Assembly (NCBI RefSeq): GCF_001522545.3 | Contig: NC_031769.1 | Location: 71,069,814-71,133,813 of the forward strand | Source of the DNA: Parus major | Taxonomy: Eukaryota; Chordata; Aves; Passeriformes; Paridae | Reading direction: 5' to 3' | DNA length: 64,000 nt | Part shown: one piece after another, positions 33,901 to 48,512 of the stretch | Position numbering within the stretch: position 1 is the first letter of the stretch | Layout: every line of letters begins with the position of its first letter | Notes under the pieces: model-generated | The model's database searches: none | Seen by the model: only the letters and a program-made list of their open reading frames with translations | Told to the model about the DNA's origin: nothing | Program-made: the position numbers and the translations under genes

Positions 33901-36900
33901 CCATAATGAAAGTATATTAACATATTCAATCCAAAAACACGTTAACAGAAGCAATAACCCTCCTCCTGAACAATTCCTGGGATGAGATTCTTAAATTCAA
34001 TTTATTTCTCATGATCTAAGGAAATATAAAAGAACCTGGAAAATCTGCTTATTTGAATCCGAGCAAGTATGGTTTCATTAAGTACTCGAAAGAATGTAAG
34101 CTCAAGTAAGGTATTTTTCCTTTTTTCTTTTAACTTGTATGATAAAGAGATAGGTTATGAGCACTAAAGTAACAGATTTTTTTAATGTTTGGCCCAATTA
34201 CAATTTGTCTTGGAAGAACCCTTCTATTTGACAACAAATACATGTTTTCCATGTCCGAAATGATTGGATTCCGCCTTCGAAACATATTACTTTATAACAT
34301 GTCATTTTTCTTTGAGGTAAAAATTATAGGAGGTAGAGATGTTTACATGGTACAGAGGAAAACAGTCATTAAAAGTGGGCTTGTTGGCTACCAGCCTTCA
34401 GAGTACAATTGCCTGAACAAAAGACTTAGGCCTATTACAGCCATATGCGGACCCATTATGTAGCAATGCTTTTCCTAAAGTGCCCAGAAACACCTTTAAG
34501 TTCCAACATTTCTTTTCTTGGGGACCAAAAAAAGGGAAGAAAAAAAAAAAAAGAAAAAAAAGGAAAGTTTGGAACCTGTTTGTTGTTGTTTTTACTGTCT
34601 GTTTCTGTGAATTTCATGACTCTGAAAGCCACACAGTGAGCAACGTGTTGTTGGTGACAGCCCTGCCAAAGCTTTCGGCTTTTCTTTCTCTAGGTAAGAA
34701 AAGTAAGCCCACAGTGAGAGCTGCCAGGGGCATCAGACCTCCCTGTGGACAGCAGCTGACACAGCACAGTTCTCTCAGGACTAAGAGCCACTGCAGTAGC
34801 AGCATGCCTCTTTTATCTCAGGGCTCTGGTAGCAGTATTTTTGCAGCTCCTGTTTTGCAGTGTCTGGCAGCCGACTAGTTCTGACCCATTACTTCTTATT
34901 TTGCCTGTGTGTAAAGCTGGCACTGAAGGGAATCTGCACAGTTCTGGCAGTATAATAGTAAAACAGGTCTACTTGGTTAAGATCTAGCCAGGCACAAGTC
35001 ACAGACGATGGGGACATTCGCTATGTAAAGTAAGCACATATGCAGGGTGATGAACTTCACTCAACAAAGCCACAGAGATTTTTCCTGGCAGCCTTCTCAT
35101 GGCTGAGCTTCCAAATTAAAAGAGCTTGTGGGCAGCTGTTAAGAGTTGATGAGATCAACCACGGAGTAAGTGGGGTTTTTTTGCTTGTCTCAGGATGTGA
35201 CAGCAAAGAGCAATCTGTAGGTTAGCTATGAGTACAAGCCAGGGCTAACTGAATAGGGGAAGAAATTCCATATGGAGACCATCAAAGCTAGGTAGGGAGT
35301 ATCACATTCGTATTTAGATATGACACAAACTCAAAGCTTCCACGGCAATGAATGGAGTCTAAGATGTTATGAATTTGGGGACAAAAAAATTCCAGTCATT
35401 CATTTTAAGAAATTAATTAAGAATAATGATTACACATACTCAGAAAAAATGTGATAACATACAGCTTGCCTGATTAGTGTTTCATAAACCATTATTGTAT
35501 TTGATCATAAATGACACATAAAAAGAAATGATAGTTTAATATTTTGTTCCTACTAACATGTTGCATATGAGCTTCCTATGAAAGAAGAACAATGATGTCT
35601 GGTTACTACCTCAAATACAAAAAAAATAAGCCCATATGAAATTCTAAATCATGAAAACAGATCTAACCGTCAGCTGATTGTATGAAGTAATATACTGCAG
35701 GAACATAGAGTTCCTTATCAAAGATAATATGGAATGTAAGGCTGTAAGTGTCATCTTGGTCAAGAGAAATGTAAATATGTCTGAGAAAATAATGAAAAAA
35801 GTTAAAAGAAATGGATCAGTCATTAAAAATTTTAATATTTGGGTAAACAGAGCTCTTGTAAGTTAATTCAAGTGAATGTCCTTGCCATTTCATATTGCTG
35901 TGGCTTCATAGTTCAGTCTTCATAGAACAGGCTTAGCGCTCTGGTGGTGACTTGCATTTGAAAACTAAACTAAACCATATGTTTAATGTAGAAGCTTCTT
36001 TTATTCAAGTGAGATTTTCAACTTTTCACATGATATGTTTGAATCACTAATTGCTAATTGCAGATTCCCTCACTGTTCTTTTTAGTGACATATTTGTACC
36101 AACCACTGAAAGATTATATCGAGAACATCAATTGGTGCATAAATATTTATGAATACTTAAGTGGAATAATCAAGTGTAATAAACTCTCCAGAGATACTGC
36201 TGGTATCTGAAGCGAATTTTAAGAATCATATAATGTGTACATATATGCTGTGAAAAAGGTTAACATTTGCCTTGCCAGAATCCCTCTGTTATTAGAGGAG
36301 TTAATTTGCTTTTGAGCTTTCCAAACAAACTTCTCACTTAAAACATGGTTTTTGTTTTGTTTTTTTTTGCTAGAGAAGAGATCTCTAGGCTAGTAAGAAT
36401 AATTTTATTCCCAGTTTACTTCTCAAGAGACAGCAGTAACAGATAGCTTGTGACTTAAAATTTTATTAGCACTGTAGGTTTTTCCCTTCAGAACTACAGA
36501 CCTTCTCTAATTTCATACGGCTTTATTATCAGCAGTGGCTCAAAGGGAGCCCTGCTCAGTAAGGAAGCCGAGCACAGCAGTAGACACCTACAAGGCACCT
36601 TGTTCCACCCTGTGCAGCTTTTCAAGTGGAGAAGTCTCTAAAAGTGCAAAGGGAAAAGAGTTCTTCCCTGTTCCTGCTTCCCTTTAGAATGACAAGATAT
36701 TGCTGCTGGATATCTAGAGGAATTTGCCATTACTGTAGCAAATTTTGTGAAGTTGCCCCTGTTCTCTCTGAAAAAGGACTGAAAAAGAAGTACCGATTGC
36801 AAAGTTTTATATTAGCATGTCTCCAGCAACTCACTGGCTTCTAGGAAGCAAAATTACAGGTAATATGTGTAATATAGAAAAAACTGATTCTGCATAATGG

Positions 36901-39900
36901 ACATTTATGGAGATTTTTATGGATTTTTTTTTTTCATGTTTTCATAGAAGCTAAGACCTGGAATGCAGATATAGCCAATCCTACATATTCTTTCTTGCTG
37001 TCAGGGTGATAAGCGTCTACAATTTATTCTTTTAATTCTCCAGTATTCAAAAATCTTTTTATTTACTCATAAGTTCCAATCAACTTAGTTTCGATAGACA
37101 AAGCAGTTGTCCACCTCACTGGAAAGAGAGCATTATCCAGGAATCCTGAATTCAGGATTCATCATCACCATTCCTAGACCTCAGCTTGTTGTAAGGGTTT
37201 GGATTGTAGCCCTTTAAATTTCTGGTCTTAGTGGAGTGATATGTTAGACTTTACCTCTAGAACTAAGATATTTAGGAATTAAGATTATTATAAATTCTTA
37301 TAAAATTATTATAAATGAAATTCTTAATCTAAATTCTACAAGCGATTTCCTCCAGCTTTTTTGGTACAGTGACTGGAACTTTGAATCCAGAAACCAATCC
37401 TCTCACCCCTTAGTGAACAAAAACTTCCATGAATTAAATATAAAACTAGGAATTTATTCAAATTAATCCTGTATTATTTTGTATTAATTCTATTTCACTG
37501 TAGTCTCAAGGCTTTGAGCCTTGAACATTATTTTTTTGATGGTACATAAAAAACCTGATGTCCCAAACACACTGATTCAAATTTGGCAGTTCTAAGCTAT
37601 GATCTCGCAATGAATTCAGTGACGACAGAGATCATTACAAAAGTCAGGGACCAAGACTTGACACAAAGAAAAAGCTAAATGGATCAGGGTCAGTGGTGTG
37701 TATGCACTGAAGAACTGATTTATGTGCTTATATCTTATTAACTGTTATTTAATGCTGAAGTGATTTGCTGAGTTTGTCCCTGGAAGATTTCAACTCATGC
37801 AAAATGAGAAGCACCACTGGATATTTCCAATAGTCTCACAAGAAACTGGCAAAATATTGCCATTCTAACTGAGGCAGATCACTAAATCAAATGAAACATA
37901 AAATGCTGAGATTTTTTTTTTTTATAATAACATAATCCATTTTACACCACATGCCATCTTTCTATTTCATGCAAGCAGTTATTATTGGTAAGGAAGGAAG
38001 GAGGAAGCTCTGCTATCCCTGTTCACTGAATAAGGGAACTCAGCATCCAAAGCTCAGTCTTGAATATTTCATTGCCATTAAACACACAGAGATAAATAAA
38101 ACAGTTCTGTTGTTCATTTTGATTTTAATTTCCAAAGGCATTTCATAAAGCCCTATAATGTATACTCACCCAGTGATAACATTCTCTTTAAATAATTTTC
38201 AATATTAGTAGTGACATGATGATCTTTTTTCCCATTAAAAATGTTTTCCTCAGTGATAAATAATCATCTTCAATGTCAATTATTTTGACTCCATTTTGTG
38301 GAGAGATGAATAACCAGGCATAGCTAAATACTGCTGCAAAACAAGTTCATGTAGATGTATAAATTTATTCTATTTGTATATGTTCATATATAATAATAAA
38401 AAATGTATATTTGTAACCCCCTTTTTCATACTCCTCATATAAGAGAAACCTTTAATGTGTTGCTTTAAAAGAAAGAAGCAGAACTACTTACTAACTAGGG
38501 TTTTAAGCCTTCATTTAATTTCCTTTTCCTCTTGGGCCATAAAATAACTCATGAAATATGAGATATTTAGTATGACTAATTAATCCCCATCTGATGTTTT
38601 TTCTAATATTATTACCATATTAATTAGCTAATTACCCTAACATTGCCAATGGTAATAAAATGAAAGCAATACTGCAACCACTCTTGTTGAGTTGTAGTCT
38701 GGCAGACCTCATTGCATTTAAAGTATTTCTGAAACAAATTGCAGTTCTAGGGAGGGAAGATAAGAATTGCACCCTGGATCAAATCTATCTGACATCACCA
38801 GAAAGTCCAGCTACCAGGCAACTTTAAGGCAACATGCCTTTTATACCAATATGTACAACTTGAGATATTGATATTCCCTTTCCCATCTATGAAAATTAAA
38901 TAGATACCAAATAGGCAGAACTTTTAAGACAAGGAGGAAATGGTTCAAAAAGTCAGCATATTTCAATTGAATACACAAATCAGTAGGCAGATAGATAACT
39001 GTTAAGTAATCAGATATTATTGTGATGGAATTGTTTGGAAGACTGAATAACCAGGCCACTTTTTGAACTTCACTGAATGAATTAGTGGAACATTTCTTGC
39101 TAAAGTTGTACGTACAAACCACTAATCATGATCATTACATATGCAAAACTGTAAGTCTTTTATACCTATATTCTGAATTATCTACAAATATAAAATAACA
39201 GAGCCAATGATCTATAGTTGCTAACAGTGGCCATGCTTCTTGATGTTATTAGTCACTGACGTCCAAATGATCAGGCAGGAGGACTCATTGATGAAAAAGA
39301 ACCCAAAACCAAAGTGATTTTTCTCATCTTTCTTCTCGATTTTTCTGTACTTATATCTTACAGGTTTATGTTGTTTTCCTCTCCTAAGAAGGGAAGTCTA
39401 ACCTGCCCCAAACGTGTTTTTCTACTTTTCTTTTGCCAGTCATCCTTTTCTGTATCCAAGAAATCCTAGTTGCACTCCTTTAGACGTACCTTTTGTCTGT
39501 CTTGCACTTCTACATTAATTAGACACATGCCTTTATATGCCAATGCACCCCTCTTTGCTTGCCACTTTGGTGGTCATACTGCCCATATACTTAGTAAAAT
39601 GCTTATATATTTTTTCTGGTGAGATCATGATACAAAATATCATCAAACTGTTTTAAAACTATGTTAGTTTGCATAGAATCACATTACAGGCAAGTCAGTA
39701 TTATTTATATCCTTATCATCACACTATTAAATTGTAAGTCTTTAGTTATAAGGGTTAGGCAGCAAAGTGTCAGCTCATGTCGAATGCAACTGGAAACAAT
39801 TACTTTCACATTTTTCTATGGTAGCTGTGCAAGGTATGCTTGGTTGACTCACCTCAGTGAATAATGTAAAAATGTTTATGTACATTCAGGGTCTGAGTTC

Positions 39901-42164
39901 TGAAATATAAACTTATTTCAGTACAGCACTGGCAAAATAACGACAAAAGGCATAAAGTTTAAAACTTTCACTTTTCTTTGGCTAATAAACAGAACTTAAA
40001 AGCTGCTTTATTTTCAGCCTACATCTATAGCATTAGCATTAGATTTGGTTGTAGTTTTAAAGTTCTAGTGATATAAAGAGAGTCTCTGATGAGTTCAATT
40101 TGTAGTGTAATAATCTAAACTGAGTTCATGAAGGCAGCCTGGTGCAATCCCACAAAAAGGAGGCTGTGTCAAAATGAGGCTTGTCCTAGCACCAGCTAAT
40201 GGCTCCATGCAATCTTCACTCAGTACTCTGTCCAAGTACTTCCTTAGCTTGTATAAGGAACAATCTTATAAGCTCAAATTGCTTACACAAACACCTGCTA
40301 ATCACAGTGTAAAAGGATCATGACAGTAGAAAAATGTACAGTGTTTACTTCCCAATTTCATAGCTGTCCTTGGAGCAGCCCAAATCTCAGCAGGACCCCC
40401 TGAAGAGGGTGATACAACATTATCACCATAGAACACATGCACTCACATTAGTCATGCTACAGTGACATTTAAACTGTGCTTGCTTATCTGAAGAGAAAGA
40501 AATCATAAATCCTATCTTAAGCTTTCCTAGAACTTTCTGCTTGTAGCTTTTTCACTGCAAGTTCACCTTTATTATCTTTTTTCCTCAGGTGCTTGTTCCC
40601 ACTGGCTGATAATCCTAGGACCTGATATACCGCCTCCACCAAGCGCACGGCAAAACTTGCTCTAAATCAAATGTTTTGTTTGGATTTCTGTTCCATTCTT
40701 GTGGATAGCTAAAGGAAAGTCTTTGACTAAAAAGTGTTACTTTCCTTCTTTATGTTCAACAAGACACTTTGAATTATACTCTTCTGTGTAAATGAATGCA
40801 TTCAAAACACCACAGGATAGAAGAAAGCAGACTGTTTCCAGAGTTTTCTCTGGGATAACTTAGGTGAAAACATGCAGAATCCTGGCTAATTATTTGTGCA
40901 AAACTACTTTATATTCTCACAGTTGAATCTCATTCACTTATAGCATTGAGAATTATTTGTGAATATATCTAAGAATCAGAAAATAAGGGAGGTTAGTCTT
41001 ACAGCGCAAGAAACACACCTTATATTACAATATATTTAGTGCTTTAATCAGTGATGGTGTTTTGCAGTTTAAAGGTTGTTGTTAAAGTGCATTGTTTTTG
41101 AAATGTAGAAATGGCTTTCAAAAATGTATTTATTAACTTATTTTCTCTATCTTAAAAATGAAAAAGCTATTTCTCATCCCATATGGGCATTTCCAGAGCA
41201 GTTGCCATTTCATTCATCAACAGTATAGTAGATGCAAAATGACTCAAAGATAAAAAACAATATTTTAGCTGGCACATATCTTTCTCATACTCACATCTAT
41301 TGAATGTCAGCTTCTTGTTATGTTTATTTTACTAAGAGGGATTTCTAAAATTCCCCTAAAGTTCTCCACCTTTTTAGATAACTTCTGAAGGAGTTTTTCT
41401 TTGTTTGTTACTGAACAATATCTTTATGGTTGTCAATACAATTAATTTAGTTACATACCACATGTTGGTTGATTACACCTCTACAAATTTTCTGATGTCA
41501 TGGAGAATGCAAAAAATATCTTTTGCAAATTGAGGGGAGGGAGAAGTAGGTATTACTAGATCTCTTTATCAGAATATTGTTCACTGTCAAGTGAAACATT
41601 CACTTTTGTGTCTACTTGTGGAAGGTCTGTAATCTCTTCCTGTGTCACATTGGAAGTCATTCTTTCCCAATTTTCTTATGCCAGAAGAATTCCCAGAAGA
41701 TATCTCACTGGACAAAGGATCTATTTAGTTCAACATCAAACTTTTACCAGTGTCAAAAGAAGTTATCACTATATGCATGCTATGTAGGTAGTAGTCACCA
41801 CAGAGAACATGCAAGCTTGAAGGCAGTTTACAGCCTGTTCCCATCAAACAATGCTGTCCTGAGCTATTGAACAAGAAATCAGAGTCCACATATCTGACTT
41901 TGTCACTTACAGCCTATTCATGGGCCTGCTGTCCATGAAGTTGGTCAAATGATTGCTGAACCTGCTGATGCTACGTACCTCCAAAATTTACTGTTGCAAC
42001 AAATTCCAGAGGATTGCTTATTGTTAGTTAAGATTTAAACAATTGTTTAAAACAAATTTTCTTATTAGTTTCCATTGTCCTCTGGTCTTGCTATTACATT
42101 TTAAATCTGTAGATCAATTTATGATTTTGTAAATGTTAATCCTCTCCCTATCAAGTAAAAATAT
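33901..42164. other. Long unique stretch, no gene recognised
   Basis: AT-rich, no transposon recognised. An A-rich tract lies at about 34530-34565. A 132-codon plus-strand ORF at 34480-34878 starts in that tract and is about the longest expected by chance. A dense cluster of TAATTA-type homeodomain motifs lies at 38573-38640. Confidence 0.5.
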
Positions 42165-42817
42165 AGGCTAGGAGAAGGATGGATTGAGATGAGCCCTGAG
42201 GAGAAAGACCTTGGGATGTTGATTAATGAGAGCTCAACATGAACACTTGCAGATCAGAAAGCAAACTGTATCCTGGACCTCATCAAAGGAAGTGGTCAGC
42301 TAGCAGAGGAAGGTGGTTCTCCTCCTCTACTCTGCTCTTGTTGGACTCCACCTGAAGTACTGCATCCAGCTCTGTAGACCCAGTATAGGAAGGATGTGGA
42401 CCTATTGGAATAAGTCCAGAAGAGGTCCATGAAGATCATTGGATCTGGATTGGATTGGAGCTGGAGCGCCAGTTCTATGAAGACAGGCTGGGACAGTTGG
42501 GACTATTCAGTCTGGAGAAGAGAAGAATACAGGGACAATTTACAGCAGCTGGAGAAGGACTTTTTACAAGAGCATGTAGTGATCAGACAAGAGGGGATGA
42601 CTTTTAACTAAAGGAGGGTAGATTTACCATAAGGGTGGTGAAGCACAAGTGGTCCAAAGAAGCTGTGGATGCCCCATCCCAGGAAGTGTTCAAAGCCAGG
42701 TTCGATGAAACTAGGAGCAACCTGCTCTGTGGAAGGTGTCCCTGCCCATGGCATGAGCTTGAAACTAGATGATCATCTAGGTCTCTTTCAACCCAAAACA
42801 TTTTATGATTCTATGAT
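42165..42817 (+). mobile_element. CR1 LINE fragment, sense, with 3' tail
   Basis: Sense CR1: gaccttgggatgttgatt (42208), ccacctgaagtactgcatcc (42349), gtctggagaagagaagaat (42510), gaagctgtggatgccccatc (42660), gtgtccctgcccatggcatg (42737), then catttttatgattctatg-like tail ending at about 42817. Diverged and frameshifted, so non-coding; the 60-codon ORFs inside are debris. Confidence 0.92.
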
Positions 42818-44708
42818 GGAATTTTTTTTGTCCTCCCCTGAAATATCTTGAAACTCCTATAACCATTCTTGGACCAGAGCTGTTAAGAGTACTCAAGAGA
42901 TATGTTAAACAAGTTTTTATTTAGAAGTAAAAAAACCCCAAAACTTTCTTTTCTTTGTTGTTAGTGTTTTTTGTTTGTTTGGTTGGTTTGGTTTGGTTTT
43001 GTTGTTGTTGTTGTTTTTTTGATTTTTCTCTGAATACCCTTCCTGATTTTATCCAACATTTCTTTTGCTTATTTTTCTGTCTGCTCAGCATACTGAACTA
43101 ATGATTTCAACAAATTGCTAGTGACAACTCCAAGTTCTCTTTTCTGAATTGCAATTGCCAGCTCTGACTTCAGTCTTACTTAGATATGACTTAGATACTT
43201 TCTCCTAGATGCATTACTTTTTAATTTAATAAGCTTAAGTGAAGCTTACTTGCTACCATTTTGTTGAAATTCTACCTTATATCACTCTGACAGACAGTAG
43301 AGGTCAATTACACATACTTTTAATGGGAAACTTGACTTGTATTCTTCTTTTGGATGAGTTTTTGATGGGTTGTTGTTTTAATGATGCAGCACATATACTT
43401 AAGATTTTTTTTTTAATTGCAGCAGTCACTAATAAACTCATTTTTAAATGAACAAACCACACCCAGCTAATTGCAAGAAAAGGTTCTTTACGTACTTTTC
43501 CTGTAGATGTAGTATAAAAGCCCTGGTTCTTCCAAATATCAAAGCAGAAGCTCTGTTTAACTAGGCATGTAATGCTCCTATTTCTTAGGAATGATTGGAG
43601 TTGGAGAAGTTGGAGGAATGACATATTTTTTACTTTACTTTACTGGTGATAATGCCACATACAAGCCAGGCTGTGGACCAATTGCCCTTCCTGCTGATTA
43701 TAGAGAATCTTACTAAATCTTCATAAAACATAAAAATGTTGCATGTAATCCAAGAATTTTTGGTGAGTATGAACTCTTCAGACCTTTTCACACTAAACAT
43801 AGAGACTCATTTGTCTCTCTGATCCCCTTTTCTCTTATGTGATTAAAAATTTATCTAAAAAAAACTCTCTCAAACTTGCCATATATTGCAAGTCCACCAA
43901 AATCAGGTTGTTCTACATGCTTTGGTGTGTAAAAGGCATTATGATAGAGGCTTTTTCAGGACCTGACAAGTATCACTTATTCACCGGACCTCACAATCCA
44001 GAAGTGCTCCAGTTGAAAATTAATTTTGCAGGAATTTAAGATATCTGCAATGAGAAATAGGATAATAAGTGGATCAAATCTTACTTACTCAAAGTGCCTC
44101 ACTTAGCTTAGTTAGTATCCTAGGCTGTCTGGAATCACTGAACTCCAGGCAAATCTGTTTCAACAGCAAACAACAGTGCTGTTAGTATGAACAGCCACTC
44201 TTCCTGGAATTGCCTTTGGACCAAGGAGAGAATATTTTTTTTCAGTTCTTCTTTTCAAGATAGGTATGTTCTCAGAACCAGCAAATACACAGAGATTTCC
44301 ATCATTATCAATTGCAACTGTCTGGCTGAGGTTGCTTTGCTGTAGTGCAAAGTTCTGCTTCTATACAATGAGGTAAATCCAGAATATCGAGAATAAGCTT
44401 CCTGATAGCAGAATCTGACCCATACTTTCAATTAGCTGGCAATTTTTTTTCTAGTAGCCTTCAGTATTAAACATACAACAACCTTCAGTATTAAATATGA
44501 GCATTCCACTTTTCTGAGTTTATGAATTAAAATCTCATTCAGTAGCTCCAACTACCTGTAAATTAATATATGAATGAAAAAAAATATTTCTAAATCCTTT
44601 GGATTCACTAAAAAGACATTAATTTAAGTTTAGTAGACAAGTATTTTATCTATGTGAAGGTAGATGAAATCTTGGGAGCTGAGCCTAGGGCTCTCACGAA
44701 ATGCTCTT
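42818..44708. other. Unique sequence with a T/G-rich tract
   Basis: Contains a T/G-rich simple stretch (TTTG, TTGG and TTG units) at about 42945-43020 and a 24-bp tandem duplication around ccttcagtattaa at 44458 and 44482. No gene recognised. Confidence 0.6.
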
Positions 44709-45510
44709 CATAGAATCGCAGGATCATAGAATACCAGTCTGGAAAGGGACTTCAAGAGTGATTGGGTTCCATTCTTGGAAAAAGCACAGAAAAGATGGCC
44801 CAGTACCCTGTTCAGCCAAATCTTGGAAGTATCCAACACTGGGGAATCCTCTATTTCCCTAGGAAGATTATTCCCATGGCTGATTTTTCTCACCATGAAA
44901 AATTGCCCTCTTGTGTCTAATTGGGATCTCTCCAGGTGTAGCTCAAACTCATTATTCCTCATCTGTTCCATGTAATTCCTTGTAAAAATGGGGTCTGCTT
45001 TCTCTTTGTAGTGTCCCTTTAAATAGGGGCACATAGTGGTAAGGTCTACCCTAAGCCTTCTTTTCTAAAGGCTGAGCAAATCAGATTGTCTCAGCCTTTC
45101 CTCACATGTCTGGCTTCCCAGTCCTTTGATAATCTTTGATGTCCTTCTCTGGACCCTTTCCAAAATGCCTGCTTCTTTTTTTGCACAGTGGCGACCAAAA
45201 GTGAATACCAGGCCAGTGATCCTCCTCACCAGTTCATCTCTGTCTTCTTTGTTAGGGTACACTTCGTCCCAACTTGACGGTCACTTATGAACATATTAAA
45301 CTTATGAACATATTGTCTTGGGGCCAATACAATTCCCAGGAGGACCTCACTTGTGTCAAGTTGCCAGTTCGAAAAGGGGTGTTTGCCACCATTCTCTCCC
45401 CCCTTCCACCACACAGATCCCTTTTCTAGACTACAATGCCTCAGCTTCTACAGCAGGAGGCTGTGACGAACTGCATTGAAAGTCTTGACTTAATTGTACT
45501 GGATAAAAAA
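44709..45510 (-). mobile_element. CR1 LINE fragment, antisense, with 3' tail
   Basis: Begins catagaatcgcaggatcata (inverted 3' tail), then tggaaagggacttcaagagt, ggctgagcaaatcagattgt (45071), ccttctctggaccctttcca (45141), ggggccaatacaattcccag (45320) and cagcaggaggctgtgacga (45454). About 800 bp, one of the longer CR1 copies here, reaching into former ORF2. An 18-bp unit carrying cttatgaacatatt is tandemly duplicated at 45283 and 45301. Confidence 0.92.
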
Positions 45511-47998
45511 ACCTTTCCTAAAAGGAGATAATGGGTCTGTTGTTGGTTTCAGAACAGTTCTTGGAGGCCGAGTGTCTTGAACTGTCACAAAATGTTGCAT
45601 CCATCTTATCTATTAACAGCCTAGGGAAAACCATTTCAGAATGCAAAAAGTATGAGACTGGAGCTTGCTTCTCAGGGTTACAGCTTCTAATGGACTGACT
45701 GTCACTGATAAGAAAATGATGGAGGAGCACAATGTTCTTGCAATCTCATTAGCTGGATATATTGTGTGATGCTAAACTTACCAACCTGCAGAATACTAAC
45801 ACACACCAGCTGCAAAAGAGTGAAGGAGAAAGCAATTTAAAGTTATACATGAAACTTTTATACTCTAGTTGTTTCTCTGAAATAACAGTTTGCAGGGCTT
45901 TCTTGTTTGGTTTTGTTTCCTTGCTTGTTTTGTATTCTGTGCTTATCTTTTTTAAGAAATAGTTTAGTTGTTGTTAATATTACTATACTGAATAAAAAGC
46001 CCTCAATGGCAACCAATTGGTAAAGCAACCAACCAAAAATCTGTCAACACAAACAAGGAGTGTTCCTTGGATGTTTTCTTATTCTAAGGATATTTTTTCA
46101 CTTTTCTTTATCCATTATGCCAAAGACGTCAGTGATGTTACCTTTTTCTTTTATTTTCTATAAAAGGATTTGAAAACACCCAATAAAGTACAAATGAGAT
46201 TGCCTCCTTACAATTGCTTGACTGTCTAATACAGTTATTAGAATATAAATTTCTTACCTAGGGCAAAATCTAACCAAAGAGGCTTCAGTTACTTATACAT
46301 TTGTAGTAAGTCCACCAATGATATTCTGAAATTGGATGCCACACATATTGCTAAATATGATGTAAATACCCCTCCATTCATCTTCAGCCTAATCAATAAT
46401 TTTCCTCTTAAGGTAAAACACTTTTGATGCAATAGAAACTCTCATTCATAAGTCTTTCAGACACAATGTAGAAGAAACATGGATTGAGAGAACAGAAACA
46501 ATGAAATATTTATGGTTTTTGCTTCAAACTATTCAACCTGCATAAAATTTGTGTTGTATAAAATGGGCTAAACCAAATATTTCAGGTCATAATACTTTGC
46601 AATTATTAGCTAAGAACTACATGTGATAATCTTGCCTCTGCACTATTTTTGGTACAATTTTGTGACAGGTTTGTGTATGTTCTTAAGGACTTTGTTTCTA
46701 TTGTCCTGGTGGACTGTGTTTCACGGGTAAACTAAATTTCCTCATGAGCCTGGAATCATTTGATTCTGGCTGTTCCTTCCCCTGACAGATGTTGTCATTT
46801 CCATCATACCTTTAATGAGAAATGCTACTTCCTAGTGCTTTCCCAGCAGCAGGAGCTAATATGATCTCTCCATGTGGCTCAGGAATGACCCATGGGAATA
46901 TGCTAAAATTAAGGGATAACACTCAGATGAGAAGGTAGGGGATTTTGTGTTTAAAAACACAAACACAGCTTTGCTGTTAGTTGGGAATTCAGAGTCACAA
47001 TTAGGTATATAAATCTTTCTTACTATAGTAGGAAAGGTACATATATTTCAAAATCACTTGAAAAATCAAGGTAATCTCTACATCCAGGTCTCTGTGGGGT
47101 TCCTATCATGGTCAAGAGCTGTTTTTAACAAAAGAATTTTAAAGATTTACCCATGCATTGATCCCTCAAATGCTTTTAAGCATGTGGTGGTAAATTTCTT
47201 TTAAGACTGTTGTAATCCATTGTCTCTAGGGCCAGTTCAGATGTTTGTAAATATTAGTTTCATTTTCCATGTGTAACAACACAAATTGCACCCATGCACG
47301 TTAATTTTCATGTCACTGAACTGTAAAGATGTTAACTTTTTTTTTAACACAGATGATTTTGATAGAGAAATAGAAAAATGCTGTGCTCTGTCAAGATGAG
47401 GAACAAGGGATGAGACCACCTTGCTTTGAAATGATTTATTGCTCAAGTAGCCAGATAAGATATCAGTCTCAAGGTGTGAGATTTAAAGGAGAAACAAGTC
47501 AGCCATAGCTCAAGGAAGACATGAGTTTCTTCTTTGCACAGCAGTATATAATATTTTAGCCCAAAAGGCAGTTGACATGAAGCTTGTTTTCACTTATTAC
47601 CCTATCACCTTTGCTTGATTTTGCCATGCTGCATCTCTCTCTTAGCCACTAAGCTGACAGGTCACATACTCATACACAGCTCTGTTATAGTTTCTGGATC
47701 TCTAACCTACTCTATAAGTCACACTATTGCAGCTTAAACCCCAAATTATTTTACCTAATATAATTTCTTACCTACTCTAGGCATATTCTTACTTATAACT
47801 GTATGAACATGAGTTTATAATTTCTTTACCCAATGTTTGTGTACCTTCATCATTACATGGTCTTTCCAAAGCTGCAGGTTGAACCCTTCAGCATCTGTGG
47901 AAGTTTCTATTATTCAGTTTCCAACAGCGCTCAAAATAGTGATATCAAGAATAAATAGACAAAAGAAGGTATCAGAACACACAAATATTCCAAATAAT
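45511..47998. other. Unique sequence, no gene seen
   Basis: AT-rich, no transposon, RNA gene or exon recognised; ORFs under 75 codons. Confidence 0.55.
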
Positions 47999-48512
47999 CA
48001 TAGAATATTCCAAGTTGGAAGGCCCAACAGAGGTCATCAAAGTTCAACTCCTTGCCCTGCACAAGATAATCCCAAGAATCACACCATGTGCCTGACCAAG
48101 TTATCCATACTCTTTTCAGGCTTGGTAACATGACCACTTCCCTGGAGACCCTGTTCAGTGCCTTGTTCAACTTCCCTCTGGGTGAAGACCCCTTTTCTAA
48201 TACCCAACCTAAATATCCCCTGTCACAGCTTAGGGGTATTCCCTCAGGCCCTGTCACTGGTGACCACAGAGGAGATCTGTGTCTGCCCGTCCTCTTCCTC
48301 TCATGATGAAGTTGCAGACTTCAGTGAGGTCTCTCCCCACTCTCCTCCAGGCTGAACAGCCCAAGTGACCTCAGCCATTCATCACATGGCTTCCCCTCCA
48401 GACCCTTCACCATCTCTGTAGCCCTGCTCTGGACTCTTTCCAATGGCTTTAAATATTTCTTATATTGTGCTGGCCAAAACCATACACAGTACTCAAGACA
48501 AGGCCCCACCAA
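47999..48512 (-). mobile_element. CR1 LINE 3' end, antisense
   Basis: Begins catagaatattccaagttgg, then cttgccctgcacaagataat, catgaccacttccctggaga (48128), gcccgtcctcttcctctcat (48285), ctcctccaggctgaacagcc (48343), and fades after cagtactcaagacaaggccc. It belongs to the same CR1 subtype as the copy at 10430, sharing the aatcacacca and gaccacttccctgg segments. Confidence 0.93.

Noticed and set aside
34480..34878. 132-codon plus-strand ORF with a lysine-rich start
   Set aside because: Its lysine run is an A-rich tract and its length is about the chance maximum for the window.
42429..42851. Short ORFs at 42429-42851 as small genes
   Set aside because: They fall inside a sense CR1 3' region and run through its tail.
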